A stretch of 64,000 bases of DNA from Rhyacophila brunnea (Eukaryota > Arthropoda > Insecta > Trichoptera > Rhyacophilidae). Made by a program: the position numbers and the translations under genes. Under the pieces are notes generated by a model that saw only the letters and a program-made list of their open reading frames with translations, did not search any database and had not been told where the DNA came from. This document shows positions 50,067 through 62,176 of this stretch, piece after piece. How positions within the stretch are numbered: the first letter of the stretch is position 1; every line of letters starts with the position of its first letter. The stretch covers positions 248,001-312,000 of the forward strand of contig JAGYXB010000070.1 of NCBI GenBank assembly GCA_022495005.1, read 5' to 3'.

Positions 50067-50356
50067 CAGGGAACTCAGAAATAATGGGAACTGAAATACC
50101 TAACGGGTAAGGCGATAGCAGGTAACCGACTCGAGTTACACACGTGTCAAGAATACGTTGTACGTCGAATACTGAAAACTGCTCTCGGTTTATGCATTTA
50201 CGCTCATTTAATGTTGGTGTATTTATTACACACACTATTGCACGTGCATAATGCGTGCTTCATTTTCGTAGGACACTCGCACATTCAAAAACCCTGCATC
50301 AACATGCGGCGTATTGAATATAGCCTATCGGTATTCTATTTATTATCCGTTCTGTG
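50067..50356. mobile_element. hAT MITE family H3 (copy 1), perfect 8-bp duplication
   Basis: 290 bp beginning CAGGGAACTCAGAAATAATG and ending CCGTTCTGTG (complement CACAGAACGG), flanked on both sides by GTTATAAC (50059-50066 and 50357-50364). Sister copy at 62353-62659 has a different perfect duplication. Apparent ORFs inside are shadows of the repeat. Non-coding. Confidence 0.93.
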
Positions 50357-50364
50357 GTTATAAC

Positions 50365-53016
50365 ATAATACTTTAACAATATATTATTGAAATATCTGTG
50401 CTTAAGTCATTTCGCATTGGATTCATTTGCAGCAAATTCACACTTCTGCGTGTGAGATGGTTTATTACCACTCAAAAACAGGCAACTAAACCACCAACTT
50501 CCAATATGGCAACACATATGTAAATGTTATTTTTTATATATAACAAATAATCCAGTTTATCGGCTATTTTCAAAATGTGTTTTCCGCTGTATTCCTGATA
50601 AACGAACAGTACCAAAAAATCTTTTGATGATTTTCATTTTAGGGTGTAGTTGTATTGTAGAACATAGTAATTCATTTTAGCTCTCCTTGACGTCCCGGCG
50701 GTCTTAAAATAATGTTAATAATGCATTGTCGTAATATTATATCATTTTTTTAGTTTAACTCCCCGAGTCCCAAGGATGAATTAATTATAACTTTTTCATA
50801 ATCGATGCACTTGCACGTCAATGAGTGCGCTTTACTTTCAGCGTCGCTTATCAGAACCGCATTAGCGGTTGCCCAAACCGCACTATTCTAATATAAAATA
50901 AAAAGTCCGTACATCTGCTCTGAATGCGTTTTTTATCACCCATTCTTTCCGACAGGATTGATTGATTGGATCGTTAAGTTCTGGGCTCGTCCTAATGCCA
51001 ATGATCCAAGAGAGATAAGTAGTTATACGCTTTGTGAATTATTAACGATCGATATAATGTTATATTATTATTATAGGCTATGCACATTTCGATAAGTACC
51101 TATACAAAATGTACGTATAGACGTGCATCATCGGGATGACAAGAATTGCACCCCATAGGGTCATAACAACGAAATTATCTTTTAGATAACGTCATTACGG
51201 TAGGTACGCTAGTTTTTTTACAAACTTGACCCGAGATGCTTAGAATATCACTAATAATTAGCCGTTTTTCGCATACGAGTGTACGTGCGCAGCTTGCGTA
51301 CAACATTTTAACCAGACATTTTAAAAAAGCTTTCAATGTCGCTTACTTGTTTCCGACAAAAGAAAATCATTTTGAGTATCGATTATATACGCAAACACAA
51401 ATAACTAGGAGTATTAAATACGTTCATTATTATATTACCCCACACTGTTAAACGTACTTAAGTAAGCAGACCCCATCTTAATAATATACGAACTTCTTGT
51501 TATGACAATAAAATAAATAATAATACTACTAGTGAGACATTAAGTAGGTGTCAAATTACTCAATAAATCACTGTTAAAAAACCAATTAAATTATTTAAAA
51601 TGTAAATTAACTATTGATTTATAATTATTTATATTTTCATATTGTCTAGTTTTCATATGTTATTATATTTTTAAATGGTATTATTTCGAATTAAAATTTA
51701 AAGCAACGCTAACGTTCTATGCATTCCGGCTTAGGAAATTATATACTTAGTACATTGTACGTACGACAGTAAGCGACTCAGGTGGGCATTTAAAAAAAAT
51801 ATAGTGCGCTGGTGACTTTGATACATTATTTGTATATTATTAGATGGTGGTTTTAGAATCTGTAGATCAGCCCTGAAACTAAGATTATTTTTAGCTGACA
51901 TTTAGTTTGTACCCAATGGTGTTGTATAAATATTGATCAACATTAAACATCAACAATAAAACTAATCAATTACGAGTGTCCTCCAAGATCTTGCTACTGT
52001 TAATATTATAATTAATTATCTATTCTTTCTTACCTACCAAAAAATCATTAGATGAATGAATCATGATTTTTAGATTATTAACATTGATTGAATCTGTTTG
52101 TGTTGTAATAGTATGCAACGCAGATCAATTTCCTGTAGATTGTAATATCGATAATACTTTATTTTGAATAGTTAACTATTTTTATTGCATACTCTGTAGA
52201 GATCAGGTATTTATTATACCTGATGCGAATTTAAAACGATTAAAAAGTAAACTGCATCACTTAAAATTCAATCGGTGTCGATTCAACCGTTGACTCACAT
52301 CCTTTTTTTTAACTGCGTTTTAAATATAAGATAAAAGATTACAATCTATTAAAGCATTTCTGTAATAACATAATAACTAGGCTCTATTATCGGTGCCTGA
52401 CTGATCTCCATTGAAAAGTTCTTTTGTGTTATTATGTTTGAATGCAAATTTCATGCAAGTGTAACTGTTTTAATTATAAGCTCCGAATGGCTTTACTGCC
52501 TGTCGTTTTATTGTTATTGTGTTCAAAGGGGTTGATTAATGTAACCTTTTACTGCAGTTAAATAAAAGCTATCAGCGGCTCTAAGTACATAATTTATTGT
52601 TTCTATCAGATGCAATCTTTTGAATAGCATGCTTGCAAACAATGCTGTATCAGCAATCAAATAATACTAATCGTGCAATTATTATGGCATTTAGAGGGTC
52701 AAAAGATGGCAAAGTCATGTTCGCCGCATGATGAATACATATCGCCGACATTTTGATTTTTTTTTGCGGTGAGATGAGCAGTTTGTAATACGGAGAAATT
52801 GATTTACGGATCGTAATAAAACTATCGAGATCTTAAATAGCTACACCTCTTTCGTGTATAATTTATTATTATTTTTGCATTCATGATAAGGTAAAATATT
52901 TAATAAAATGACTACCAAAAATATCACCAAAAGACTAATTTCGTATTATGTTTGTTGTTGTTAAATAGTATGTAGTACATCGAGCTCGTATATATATATA
53001 TAATTATACCCAGTTT
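50365..53016. other. AT-rich non-coding stretch
   Basis: No gene or element recognised. A GC-richer block at about 50835-50885 (TCAGCGTCGCTTATC, AACCGCATTAGCGGTT) contains a perfect short palindrome. Confidence 0.35.
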
Positions 53017-53430
53017 GCACGTGCATGGATTTACTGCTAACAGTACGTATTATGGCGGCCATAACAAGAAAATGCACGTGTAAACATGTACATATTATCA
53101 TGCAAGTTGCAAGATTGAATGACTGAATCAAAAAAGTTCCGGAAGTTTATGAATTTTCACACGACAGTTGGGGTTTGTTCGATATCCTCGCCTGCGCAGT
53201 AGAACGATAGTGGCGAACCTGCCGCCAAAAAAAACGAACTACACCGCGCAGACCCATTTTGAGGTTAACCGATTTTCACGACCTGTCAAATAGTACTATA
53301 AAAAGACAACATCGCGTCTCGCTTACTCTTGAAGAATGAGATTGGCGAGAAAGTCAGCATTTTTACGTGTAAACAGTTATCGGGTTAGTTTAAAATACAC
53401 ACTATTGCTTCAAGTCAATCCATGCACGTG
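53017..53430. repeat. Inverted repeat pair bracketing a GC-richer block
   Basis: GCACGTGCATGGATTTAC at 53017-53034 is answered by GTCAATCCATGCACGTG at 53414-53430, about 380 bp apart. The interior is GC-richer than the surroundings and contains the promoter-like block described separately. It could be a miniature element with these ends, but no target duplication was found. Confidence 0.5.
53160..53400 (+). promoter_or_regulatory. Candidate alternative promoter and short first exon
   Basis: A GC-rich patch (CGCCTGCGCAGTAG, GAACCTGCCGCC) is followed by TATAAAAAG at 53297 and, about 40 bp on, ATG 53337. That ATG opens a 40-codon frame (start MRLARKSAF) containing the donor-like CGG/GTTAGT at about 53383. 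This arrangement resembles a TATA promoter with a first coding exon, but no homology is known and it lies within an inverted repeat. Low confidence. Confidence 0.25.
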
Positions 53431-54492
53431 TATAGCCGCTAAGAGCATACTTCAGTGAAACGACAAATAATTTTCAACTATAGGTGCGACGAAATTTTGG
53501 ACTCGCTGCCAATCGGAGAGCGATAGTCGAGCTGTGAACACGTCAATTTGTTTTGTGATGGCGTCGGAGGAATTAATTCTTAAATCGTGTAAAGATGACT
53601 AAAAAACGTTACACATTTACTTGAAAAAGAAAACATGTCAATGAATATATTATTATTATTACTAATAGAACAATAAACATAACATTAAATGGATGCATGT
53701 TGAATTTTTATGACACGTCGTAGTCACGATCATTTTAGTTTTAGACCGTGCCCCAGCAGAAGTATAGCCTTAAACTGGAGGCATAGTTCATAGATAATAG
53801 TTAGACGATGAGTCCAAAAGAAAACCAAAACTTAACTTATAATTTTTACGACGAATGAGAAATTGAGTTTTTCTTTTTAATGTTGTAAACTGTAAAGTGT
53901 TATTATTTAATTTGTGAGGCCTCAGTGTCCACAAACACAATACTTTAACTTGAAAAGTGACAATGGGATTGTGTGGTAGATCACTGTCAGCTTGAATGCC
54001 TGATCTACCTCTTCGCTAAAATACTGTAACATAACTTTACGAGAGCTATTGTTATTTCTTCACTTACTTTTGTTAGTTCTTCTATTTATATTTTTATATC
54101 TACCATCATCTTGGTTTGTGAAAGAGTTTGTTTTTTTTTAAATATTACAGAGTCGCATTAAGGAAAGGGGTCCAAATAATATATAAATACGGGTCTGTAT
54201 TGATAACATGGTGCACATCGTAGGAACCGATGTGAACGCTCTCAAAATCGAAAAGAGTGAGGTCACTCGATATCTAATTGATTGACTCTGCCCATGTATA
54301 GATTGCGCGAACCGACTCGAGAGTCTTTTCTTTAATTTTGTAACAAAGCATCTCGCAATAAATCACTATCCGATAGATAGACTGGCTGGATATCCATATT
54401 TGAAACAATTCTTATTATTTTCAAAATTGTTCACTTCTGTTTTTATGTGACATAATAAAATGATATTTATTTTGTAATATTTATCTTATTTT
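53431..54492. other. Non-coding stretch with a possible second small first exon
   Basis: At 53558 an ATG in a GC-richer patch opens MASEELILKS, then a stop soon follows; a weak donor (GTGTAAAG) is present. Unsupported by homology. The remainder is AT-rich with nothing recognised. Confidence 0.2.
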
Positions 54493-54539
54493 AGGCCCAT
54501 ATGATCCTATTAGGATCGGACATGGTCGAAAAAAAAAAC
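54493..54539 (+). mobile_element. SINE A 3' end with A-tail
   Basis: GGCCCATATGATCCTATTAG and GATCGGACATGGTCG followed by a run of As. Same sequence as 62686-62729. Only the 3' end is recognised here. Confidence 0.65.
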
Positions 54540-56818
54540 AAAAAGGTATGTACTTTTCCTGTAGATGTTTATCTGAAAAACTATTTTAATTATATAATAA
54601 TTCAAAACAATGGATTTGCAATGAATAACATCAAAATCTTCATTCAACGTGTAGTAAACATGTCACATAAGCGTGAAGTTCGATAGTTTTAACAGACTAT
54701 AATTATGACGTAGTTAGAGCTACGCCGAGCGAGAGAAACCGATGCAATAGGCTTCATGTAAGAGCATTCAAATAATAACGGTAACAATAATTAAATTTGT
54801 CATATCTAGATGAAGTTGCAATCTTCGCAATTTCAAGGCCAAGTTGTTCCAGTACACGAAGTGTTTCAAACAACAATTGTAACGTCATTAGTCGCTAATA
54901 CTATATTTAAAAATTAATTGACAGTAAAATTAATATTTTTGTTCACTAAATCCTAATAACGATTTACACAACATACATCTCTATAAAATGAAAAAGTATA
55001 AAAAAAACATAAATTTAATTTAATCTCTGGGGGGTGTGCTTTATGTGAGTATGGTGTTGGTGTATCGTGATAAAGTACATATTATATTATTACATATTAT
55101 TATAATAAATACTTTTTTATTTTTTATGTTACCTATTTATAAATAATATTTGGCAGAACTAAACCGACCTAGTACTTATCAGCATCAATGAAGCGTCTCG
55201 TATTTTCAATTTATTCCAACTTGCAGACGCCTTTGCGTCAATGGAGACCAATCTAATATTATATGTAGGTACATTCATTGACTCCAATTGGATACATATA
55301 GATCAAGTAAGACCTGCCTTGCCGTATGTCTTGGCCCTTAGCCGTAAGCTCCTTTTCACATCATCACTTCAGCGCGATAATGTCATTTACATCAAATAAA
55401 AGTCACATCTGTAATTGTTGCCGTTAGATTTTTTTTACATTTAATTAAAGCCTGCTTTAATAATATTCAGTATTATTTTTTATAACATTTATTAATACCG
55501 CGATACACTTTACCTTTCGAGGAATAATCGTAATCGTGACTTTTCGAAATATTCAAGTGATCGAACAAACCTTTGATAATCTTGCAGAATCATCAGATCC
55601 GTCATTCGGTTCTGTTCGCAGCGAACATCCTCTTTGGATTCATTGTCCGCACTCCGCACAATATAATATAATGTGGTACCTAGGTTTAGTTTAGTTAGAT
55701 GTAGTATTGTACTCCAAAGCCTACGTTGGTAAATTTTTAACGAGACTAGAAATAAATTTCCTATATGAAATTTGAAGATACAATATTATTATTATTAATT
55801 ACACTAATAATGGTAATAATAATACAATTATTTTAGTGATTATTTCCAAACTTGTTGGTGGAGAGTGACATCTGTGAGGGAAACGTTCAACTAATCATAA
55901 ATAATAAAATAATCTAATAAAGGAGAGTTCAATTTTAGACTCACTGTAATAAATTCTTGCGATTGAGTTTTCTGAAAATCTATGATATTATATATTAATA
56001 ACAAAATATTAATATTGCTGTATTGCACATATTTATGTCTAGTGTCTATTAGTGTCTAGTCCTTAGACTATTTTATAGATTGTTTACGTTTTATTTGTAT
56101 AGTATGCGACATCTATGATAAAATAGTATAAAATCATCGTAAAACATAAATACAGTGGTGTGCGTCTTTGCTACGATAAGTGTTTGAACGTTTCATCGCT
56201 AGGGTGGCTAAATGTAACGATAACATGAGTCACAGTATTTACGGAAATATTATATAGATGGCACTAAAATATTTACCCCATTACATATTATTATATAAAA
56301 ATAAATTCATAAAAAAAAAATCACACGGGGAACAGTCGCTGGTGGATACTTTTATTTTAATACTTATTTCAATTTAGTGAGATTAAGAGAATATATATCA
56401 ATTAATCTAATGATATGTTATGATAGTGGATAGAATGAGGATAATTTCAAGTTAGCTTTTATTTTTTAGGGGAAGATGTCGCTCGTGTCAATGTTTCAAA
56501 AATTGAGTAATAAGTATGTATCATCAGTCCAGTCTAGATAAATCCACTGCTGGATGAATATCTCTCGAAAACAGTTTGCGTCCCTTATTATGTGCATTGC
56601 GGTACCACATATATGTGACATAACCTAACTATCTCATCGATTCAGCAGCCTATAGAAGGCTAGGTGCACGTTTCGACGACTTTGTACGTAGATTTCTTTA
56701 GTTTCTCTCTTTCGAGCTATGCCCTGCCCATCTTTATTTAAGAACACCAGAACACCGTTGTTTGTTTCGAATTACTTTGAATAATTTATTTATAATAATG
56801 CAAACTCAATTTACATCC
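54540..56818. other. AT-rich non-coding stretch
   Basis: No gene or defined repeat recognised in the 2.3 kb preceding the 5S gene. No second 5S unit is present, so this is not part of a tandem 5S array within the window. Confidence 0.4.
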
Positions 56819-56937
56819 GCCAACGACCATACCATGTTGAAAGCACCGGTTCTCGTCCGATCACCGAAGTTAAGCAACATTGGGCGCGGATAGTACTTGG
56901 ATGGGTGACCGCTTGGGAACACCGCGTGCCGTTGGCT
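56819..56937 (+). rRNA. 5S ribosomal RNA
   Basis: 119-bp 5S rRNA gene, product of RNA polymerase III and part of the large ribosomal subunit. It starts GCCAACGACCATACCATG and ends GTGCCGTTGGCT, so the two ends form the helix I acceptor-like stem. Internal control elements are intact: box A AGTTAAGCAACATTGGGCG, intermediate element GGATAGTACTT, box C GGATGGGTGACCGCTTGG. The loop C signature CTCGTCCGATCACCGAAG is as in other animals. A T-run at 56941-56945 serves as terminator. It is a single copy, not in an array. It could be a functional orphan gene or a young pseudogene; I see no SINE body attached, and no defect. Confidence 0.93.
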
Positions 56938-56940
56938 CTG

Positions 56941-56945
56941 TTTTT
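56941..56945 (+). terminator. Pol III T-run terminator of 5S gene
   Basis: Five Ts directly after the 5S gene end, the usual RNA polymerase III stop signal. Confidence 0.75.
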
Positions 56946-57699
56946 GTATTCGGAGTATTATTATAACGTTTTTTTAAACGGTGGCACAAAACGTATTTGT
57001 TTTTATTGCATCCACAATCTAACAATTAAATTACATTGTAGCGATCATGCCAAACAAAAGTGTATATGAATCCAACTAAATTACTAAAACAATCTTGCGG
57101 TCATCTTGAATCCAATTTATCGCATGGGAATAATCCGAAAATTTCTCACCACAACAATAAAAAGGAGTAGATAGGTACCATTCATCCTTCTACCGTGGGA
57201 GGATAAAAATACATTACATATTTTCAATTGAGATTTTATCAAGGATACCTTGTATAACTTGAGATTCCTACACATATAAAATGAATGAATATATTATTAT
57301 ATGAACGACATATAAATACGTATAAATAACCTTAGTAACTGTCCAACCTGTTGTAAATCCATTATCTGCAAAAACGAAGAAAAAATGTATCGGCCTGCTT
57401 ACCTATCTAATCAAGATGACACTTTTTAGCCTTTTGACTCGACTACTAAGTATTCATGCATGACTATCTATTCAAAATTGAAGCTACTTCAGTAACAATT
57501 AACTAGGTAAGTAACAGATCAAAATATGAATCCTATATATCTGGATCTGGCTGCTTTTATTTACTAAGTGTATCTCCCATTCCCATAATGTGAATGTCTT
57601 CTTCTATTGTGTTCCTGAATTTATTAGAAACATGTCGATTTCTCCATAAAATCCATGGTGCTATTGCACTAAGAGCCCGCTTTTTAGATGTTTTCTGTA
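56946..57699. other. Non-coding stretch next to pogo-like element
   Basis: No gene recognised. The frame 57557-57814 (-) straddles the left end of the pogo-like element, so it cannot be one original protein. Its distal part (KKRALSAIAPWILWRNRHV) has no family I can name. Confidence 0.35.
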
Positions 57700-58020
57700 C
57701 AGTAGATTCCCGATTATCCGGGCTAATAGTGGGGAGAGGCGGCACGGATAAACGAAAAGTACGGATAATCCGAACTATGTGTTTTTCTTTATAAAATACT
57801 GCATTATTTATCATACATTTATAAAGCAGACAATTATTTTAACATGTTTAATAGGTACTCATTATATATTAAGAAAATCTGTGATTTTGCTTTGTTTGCA
57901 GACATCTTTCTAATGTCAGTTCGAATTTTCCTAATCGAGATTCATGTTTACGAAAGCGAGTGATTTTTTAAATTAAATTCATGCAGGATAATCCGCACAC
58001 GGATAATCGTGAGTTTACTG
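57700..58020. mobile_element. Pogo/Tigger-like miniature element with TA duplication
   Basis: 321 bp with ends CAGTAGATTCCCGATTATCC and, at the right, CGGATAATCGTGAGTTTACTG as near complement. TA dinucleotides flank both sides (57698-57699 and 58021-58022). CAGTA ends with GATTATCCG and TA target are typical of pogo-like Tc1/mariner elements. An internal GGATAATCCG repeat lies near 57762. No transposase. Confidence 0.85.
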
Positions 58021-58067
58021 TATCAAATATATGATTAAAAACCTCAATTTTATTCTATCCCACAAAG

Positions 58068-58115
58068 CATGGGCCTGATTTGGCCCAATCGGTCCTATCT
58101 TAATACCGGGCCTGA
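58068..58115 (-). mobile_element. SINE A body fragment
   Basis: ATGGGCCTGATTTGGCCCAA, TCGGTCCTATCTTAATACCG and GGCC parallel ATGGGTCTTATTTGCCCATT and AGGTCCATATTCTGGGTCC at 63014-63052, the SINE A body on the minus strand. Head and tail are not visible. Confidence 0.5.
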
Positions 58116-58505
58116 TTGCATACGCGTATTTAAATTCAATCTTCTTAAAGTCTTTATTAACCCAATACTAATAAACCGTTTACAACAAATTAAAACTGGG
58201 GTTATGAAATATCTAGTAAAATTTATTGTTATTAATAAGAGGCCGCATGAAAATATTCATTGTTGCAATGAGGCGATGCATTCATAATAAAACACTCATA
58301 ATTTATTAATTATTACGCAACGCTATTTCCATGATGACATGCCTGACAAGATGTGCTTAGTCAAGTGACTTGTGAATAAATAAGTCAGGTCAATTAAAAC
58401 TTTTCATTCTGTGCGCAGTGCGACGTCTTTCCTGAACCAAGATGCTGTCACATCATCACTGACGTCGGCAAGTGAAATTAATTAGTAAATCACTTTGTCA
58501 AGACC
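58116..58505. other. AT-rich non-coding stretch
   Basis: Nothing recognised. Confidence 0.35.
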
Positions 58506-58815
58506 CAGTGACGTCCCTAGGCAAAGTACCCTTAAGATGACATTAAAATGCCGTCCGCTTTCATTTTTAGTTTCAAATTTTCTGAAAATTCATTTGGTAC
58601 CTACCTACTAACATAATATCTTATTACTTATTTATTTTCGGCTATTTTAGACACAAAATACCCACACCAAAAATCTTTAAACACACTATCTACTGAGAAT
58701 AAGAACATTTCATGAAACCTACTCTCGAAAAGCGGGTGTTTTAGGTATATGGAGGTTTGGAGGCAGTTTGAGGTTCTGGAATTTTTGCTTTTTTTTACAA
58801 TACTACATAATTATA
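58506..58815. mobile_element. hAT element family H1, partial copy
   Basis: Starts CAGTGACGTCCCTAGGCAAA and follows the reverse complement of 30221-30655 through AATGCCGTCCGCTTTCATTT, CACCAAAAATC-like and ACTCTCGAAAAGCGGGTG blocks. The other terminus is not found; the sequence runs into the SINE-like segment at 58826, so the right end is lost or replaced. Confidence 0.65.
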
Positions 58816-58825
58816 CATATTGGCG

Positions 58826-58985
58826 GTGCAGCGCGCTGGTCTTCCACCCGAGAGTTCTGGGTTCGATCCCCGGTGAGGACACAATATTTATGTGATTTTC
58901 TCAAAGCCTGGGTGTTTGTGATTGTTCAAAATTACTAACAACCACCTTGTATGAAAAAGCAAAGACATGGTTATTAATAATTCTA
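58826..58985 (+). mobile_element. tRNA-derived SINE, family E
   Basis: Head: A box TGGCGGTGCAGCGCGCTGG, a possible anticodon loop CTTCCAC that could read TCC (Gly-like), and B box CTGGGTTCGATCCCCGG, then GTGAGGACA. The body has TGTGATTTTCTCAAAGCCTG, GGTGTTTGTG. No acceptor-stem pairing good enough for a tRNA gene. The 3' end is approximate; no second copy is seen here. Confidence 0.6.
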
Positions 58986-60064
58986 AAAATTTAAAAAAAA
59001 TATGCATATTATTATTTAGAATTTTAGATGATAATGTTGTCTTCAGCTGAGGTTTCCTGTAAGTAAATACTTTATATAAAATACAATGATATTATATTTA
59101 TTTTCGCTAATTGAGATTAAACCATATTTTTTATTTTTTATTAAAACAAAATGTTTTTGAGAGGACAACACTGAAAATCTCTGCCATTATTAGTCATGCA
59201 GCAAGTAGCGCCGAGAGTGCATTCAGAAAATTAAATTTTCAATACAATTCGCCCTACTTTTGCACCATTGTTTAATTAAAACGAAGAGTTGTCAAGATTT
59301 CTTCTGGTGTTCAACTCATATAAAAAAAATTCAATTATTATCATTATGTAGACTTATATGAACGAAGAGTATTATTTTTTACCATAACCCAATTTTAATA
59401 TCCCAATACCACCTACCTACAGCTCTACCGCGAGCCACATAAATATTTTAATTAATTGAAAGTCTTAAAAAACAGCCGAGTGGTTTGTTTTATGTACCTA
59501 ATGCTACAGTTACAGGGGGCGATTGAGTTTTCGTGTTTTTCATAATGGCGCCGTAGCACTATCGCTTATTTTATAAATTTCTATCGCTTTTACTACTCCC
59601 CTCTAATTTATTTGGACAGTGTTCTTCAATTATGAATTCTGCTGACAAGATTTTTGAAAAAATAACACTTAACACGTCGTGTCTGCTCGCTTATATACGT
59701 ATTTTTATTATTTCCACTCAAATACGTCCTATGGTTTTAAAAGCTTTCAAACTTAATAAATACTCACTAAATCTTCTATCTAAACCGTTGATACTCATAA
59801 ATTTATTTTAGGAAATAATAAAAAAAAAATCATTAAAAACAGTCTAAAGGAAATCATTGTACATTCTTCATACAGTTTTGTTCAATTTGTATTATAGAGA
59901 AACAACCCTTATTGATAATAAATAATACCTAATTACGGTAGATTAATCAGTTGTTTTATTATGTTATAACTCTACTGTTATATCAGAACAGACGCGCATA
60001 TATGGGGTTTCGAATCCGGAACACACAGGAACGAAAAAAAAGTATTTAGGTGAATGAAATATTA
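58986..60064. other. AT-rich non-coding stretch
   Basis: Nothing recognised. GTTTCGAATCCGG near 60006 looks like an isolated B box in reverse, without other SINE features. Confidence 0.35.
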
Positions 60065-60480
60065 CTTCTTCTTCTTCGTCAGCACCTGATGGTTGAGGAT
60101 CGTGACGCGGATTATTTGACTGTCAGCCTTCTCAACGGGTTGACCCCTCTCAACCCCGCATTCTACAACACTCATGGCCAGTGTCAGTAGAAGATCCGTG
60201 ACATAATGAAATGGTGAAACTGTCTGCTTTAATAATCTGACGCGCCATGTCTAAAAGACAAGACGACACAAATGAACACTGCCGATCCTAATAATTAGGC
60301 CACGTAGTTATAGCTGCAAGCCAGGTGTTCATCGATAGACTCACAGTGTGGAGTGTCTGAGTATGAAGAATGTACCCGGAGGAGTGAGGGGTCCGTTGTT
60401 TAAGAAACGGGAAACTGTATGTAGTAGGCGAAGTAAACGCGGAAGTCAGTGGCACGTAATTGACTTTGTTACCCCACCCA
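60065..60480 (-). mobile_element. Retroposon 3' end, family D (copy 2)
   Basis: Longer, better preserved relative of 39508-39925. On the minus strand it runs from GTGCCACTGACTTCCGCG through GTCGTCTTGTCTTTTAGAC and CACGGATCTTCTACTGACAC to ATCAGGTGCTGACGAAG, ending in a GAAGAA tail at about 60065. The simple tail supports retroposition. The class cannot be fixed from this alone. Confidence 0.65.
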
Positions 60481-60633
60481 TCCTTTCCGCCTTTTAAAAA
60501 AAATAAAAAAATATATTATGGATACTTATTTTGAATTTTGTCGCGTAAGGTATAATTTTTAAAGGGATTTTCTTCATTACATATTCGTTTAAAATAATAG
60601 ATTTCAAAATTAATCATTTCATATACTATCTAC

Positions 60634-61203
60634 CAGTGGCGAAGGGTGGAGGTTGGCTGTTAAGATCCGACATAAATACTGCACTCTAAACTTTGTCAGT
60701 CAAACGTATTTGTTTTCATTGAACTAAGACTACGATTTTTAAAATTCAATTAAACCCTGCCTAATCCAAGCTATACTAAATATTCATTTATCTATAAAAT
60801 ATCAAAAAAAGTTTAATAGCATATTTTACCATACATAACTTTAGATATTTTGTGGATAGAAGAATATTTTTATCGATTATCGTTTGGTTAGGCAGCGTTT
60901 ATGAATTTAAAAAAAACTGACACCTTCTAATATGACATTCTTAATTCAACGAAAACAAATAAGTTTGGCTGAAATAGTGTGCACTATTTTTGTTGAATCG
61001 CCCATAGCATACCTAAACTAATATAGTTTGGTTTGGGCAGGGTTTTATTGAATTTTAAAAACTAACCAGCACCCTCTGAAAATTGTACCTACATTATTAT
61101 AATTATTAGTTCAATGAAAACAAATAAGTATGTATGACTGACAAAGTTTAGTGTGCACTATATATATCGAATTTTAACAGCTTATCACCACCCTTCGCCA
61201 CTG
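60634..61203. mobile_element. hAT-like element built of three inverted internal units
   Basis: 570 bp with perfect 16-bp ends: CAGTGGCGAAGGGTGG at 60634 and CCACCCTTCGCCACTG ending 61203. Flanking octamers CTATCTAC (60626-60633) and CTACCAAC (61204-61211) agree at 6 of 8 positions. The interior holds one unit in plus orientation (about 60675-60771: CTAAACTTTGTCAGTCAAAC, GTATTTGTTTTCATTGAAC, AAACCCTGCCTAA) and two in minus orientation (about 61022-61165 and 60878-60985). No ORF. Confidence 0.85.
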
Positions 61204-61904
61204 CTACCAACCTACATATTATGATTGTTCTAAATTTGATGTCATGTTTTGAAAAATATTATTTTTTATCAGTCTCTCTACCCTAAATTTTAAGCATACA
61301 AGGAGGCATTGACATTCTGCTGAGCCAAGTGAAACGTGCTGATATTGTATCGCCGTGTTATTATAATATTCTATCTCTCCCTTTTATAAAAAAAATACAA
61401 TAGTGCGTTTATCGTGAGAAATTGCGTAGATACGCGTAGATGCTTACTTCACTTACTTCTACAATATACAAGAACACGCACATTTTAGAAGAAACATTTT
61501 ATACGGGTTGGTAGGATAGTTACATATTTTATATACGTATCTATACTATTCGATGTGCGATTTACAATAAAGTTATTGTATTTATAAGATAATATACCGC
61601 GTCAGTTATATTTTTTATATTGGAATTTAACTTAGGTACCTACTTATGAATTCTTCAACAATACTTTGTTATCTTTATCTGTATGTAACTAACCTGCTTA
61701 GATTAAAGACAGTACTCAACTGTGTTGAATAAAGTGTAAAAAAAGGTAGATAGGTAGTTACCTAATAAAAACATATTTATGTATGCTAAGATAAAACAAT
61801 TTCAAATTCATATTTAATATTCTGAATGCGATGGATTGGGCGACGGAGCCTAGAAATTAAAATTAGTATCAAACCAAGATGTTGAATACCGAATAAAAAA
61901 TAAG
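61204..61904. other. AT-rich non-coding stretch
   Basis: Nothing recognised. Confidence 0.35.
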
Positions 61905-62176
61905 GGTTTCTTTGGTGTCGAGTCTTAGAAGCCTGCGGGCTGCGACCACCATGCTTATGAAATCAAAGGCTGATGTGTTTCTAATGTCATTGGTTCCTAC
62001 AAGTTTATTGGTCTGCTATAACCGCTGCATGCCTTGCTGTTCCGAGTTAGCTCGCTCGATCGTTCGCTCCAGTCAAATTGTACCTATAAAATACACTTTT
62101 CATCACAAGGTTGTCTGTGGAATTTCTTCTTCTTTCGTGTCCGTGCGAGAGATACGCCTATGACGCCAAAGACTGA
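61905..62176. mobile_element. Possible MITE with TTTGG(T/C)GTC ends
   Basis: TTTCTTTGGTGTCGAG near the left and GACGCCAAAGACTG near the right form imperfect inverted ends about 270 bp apart. The interior is GC-richer than its surroundings (GCCTGCGGGCTGCGACC, GAGTTAGCTCGCTCGATCG), and the frame at 61912-62163 spans it without any known motif. Could instead be conserved non-coding DNA. Confidence 0.4.

Noticed and set aside
57557..57814. 85-residue minus-strand frame
   Set aside because: Crosses the boundary of the pogo-like insertion, so it is not an original gene.
58826..58885. Possible tRNA-Gly gene
   Set aside because: A and B boxes are present, but the acceptor stem does not pair; a SINE body follows.
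59995..60030. Reverse B box (GTTTCGAATCCGG) suggesting a SINE
   Set aside because: No A box or shared body next to it.
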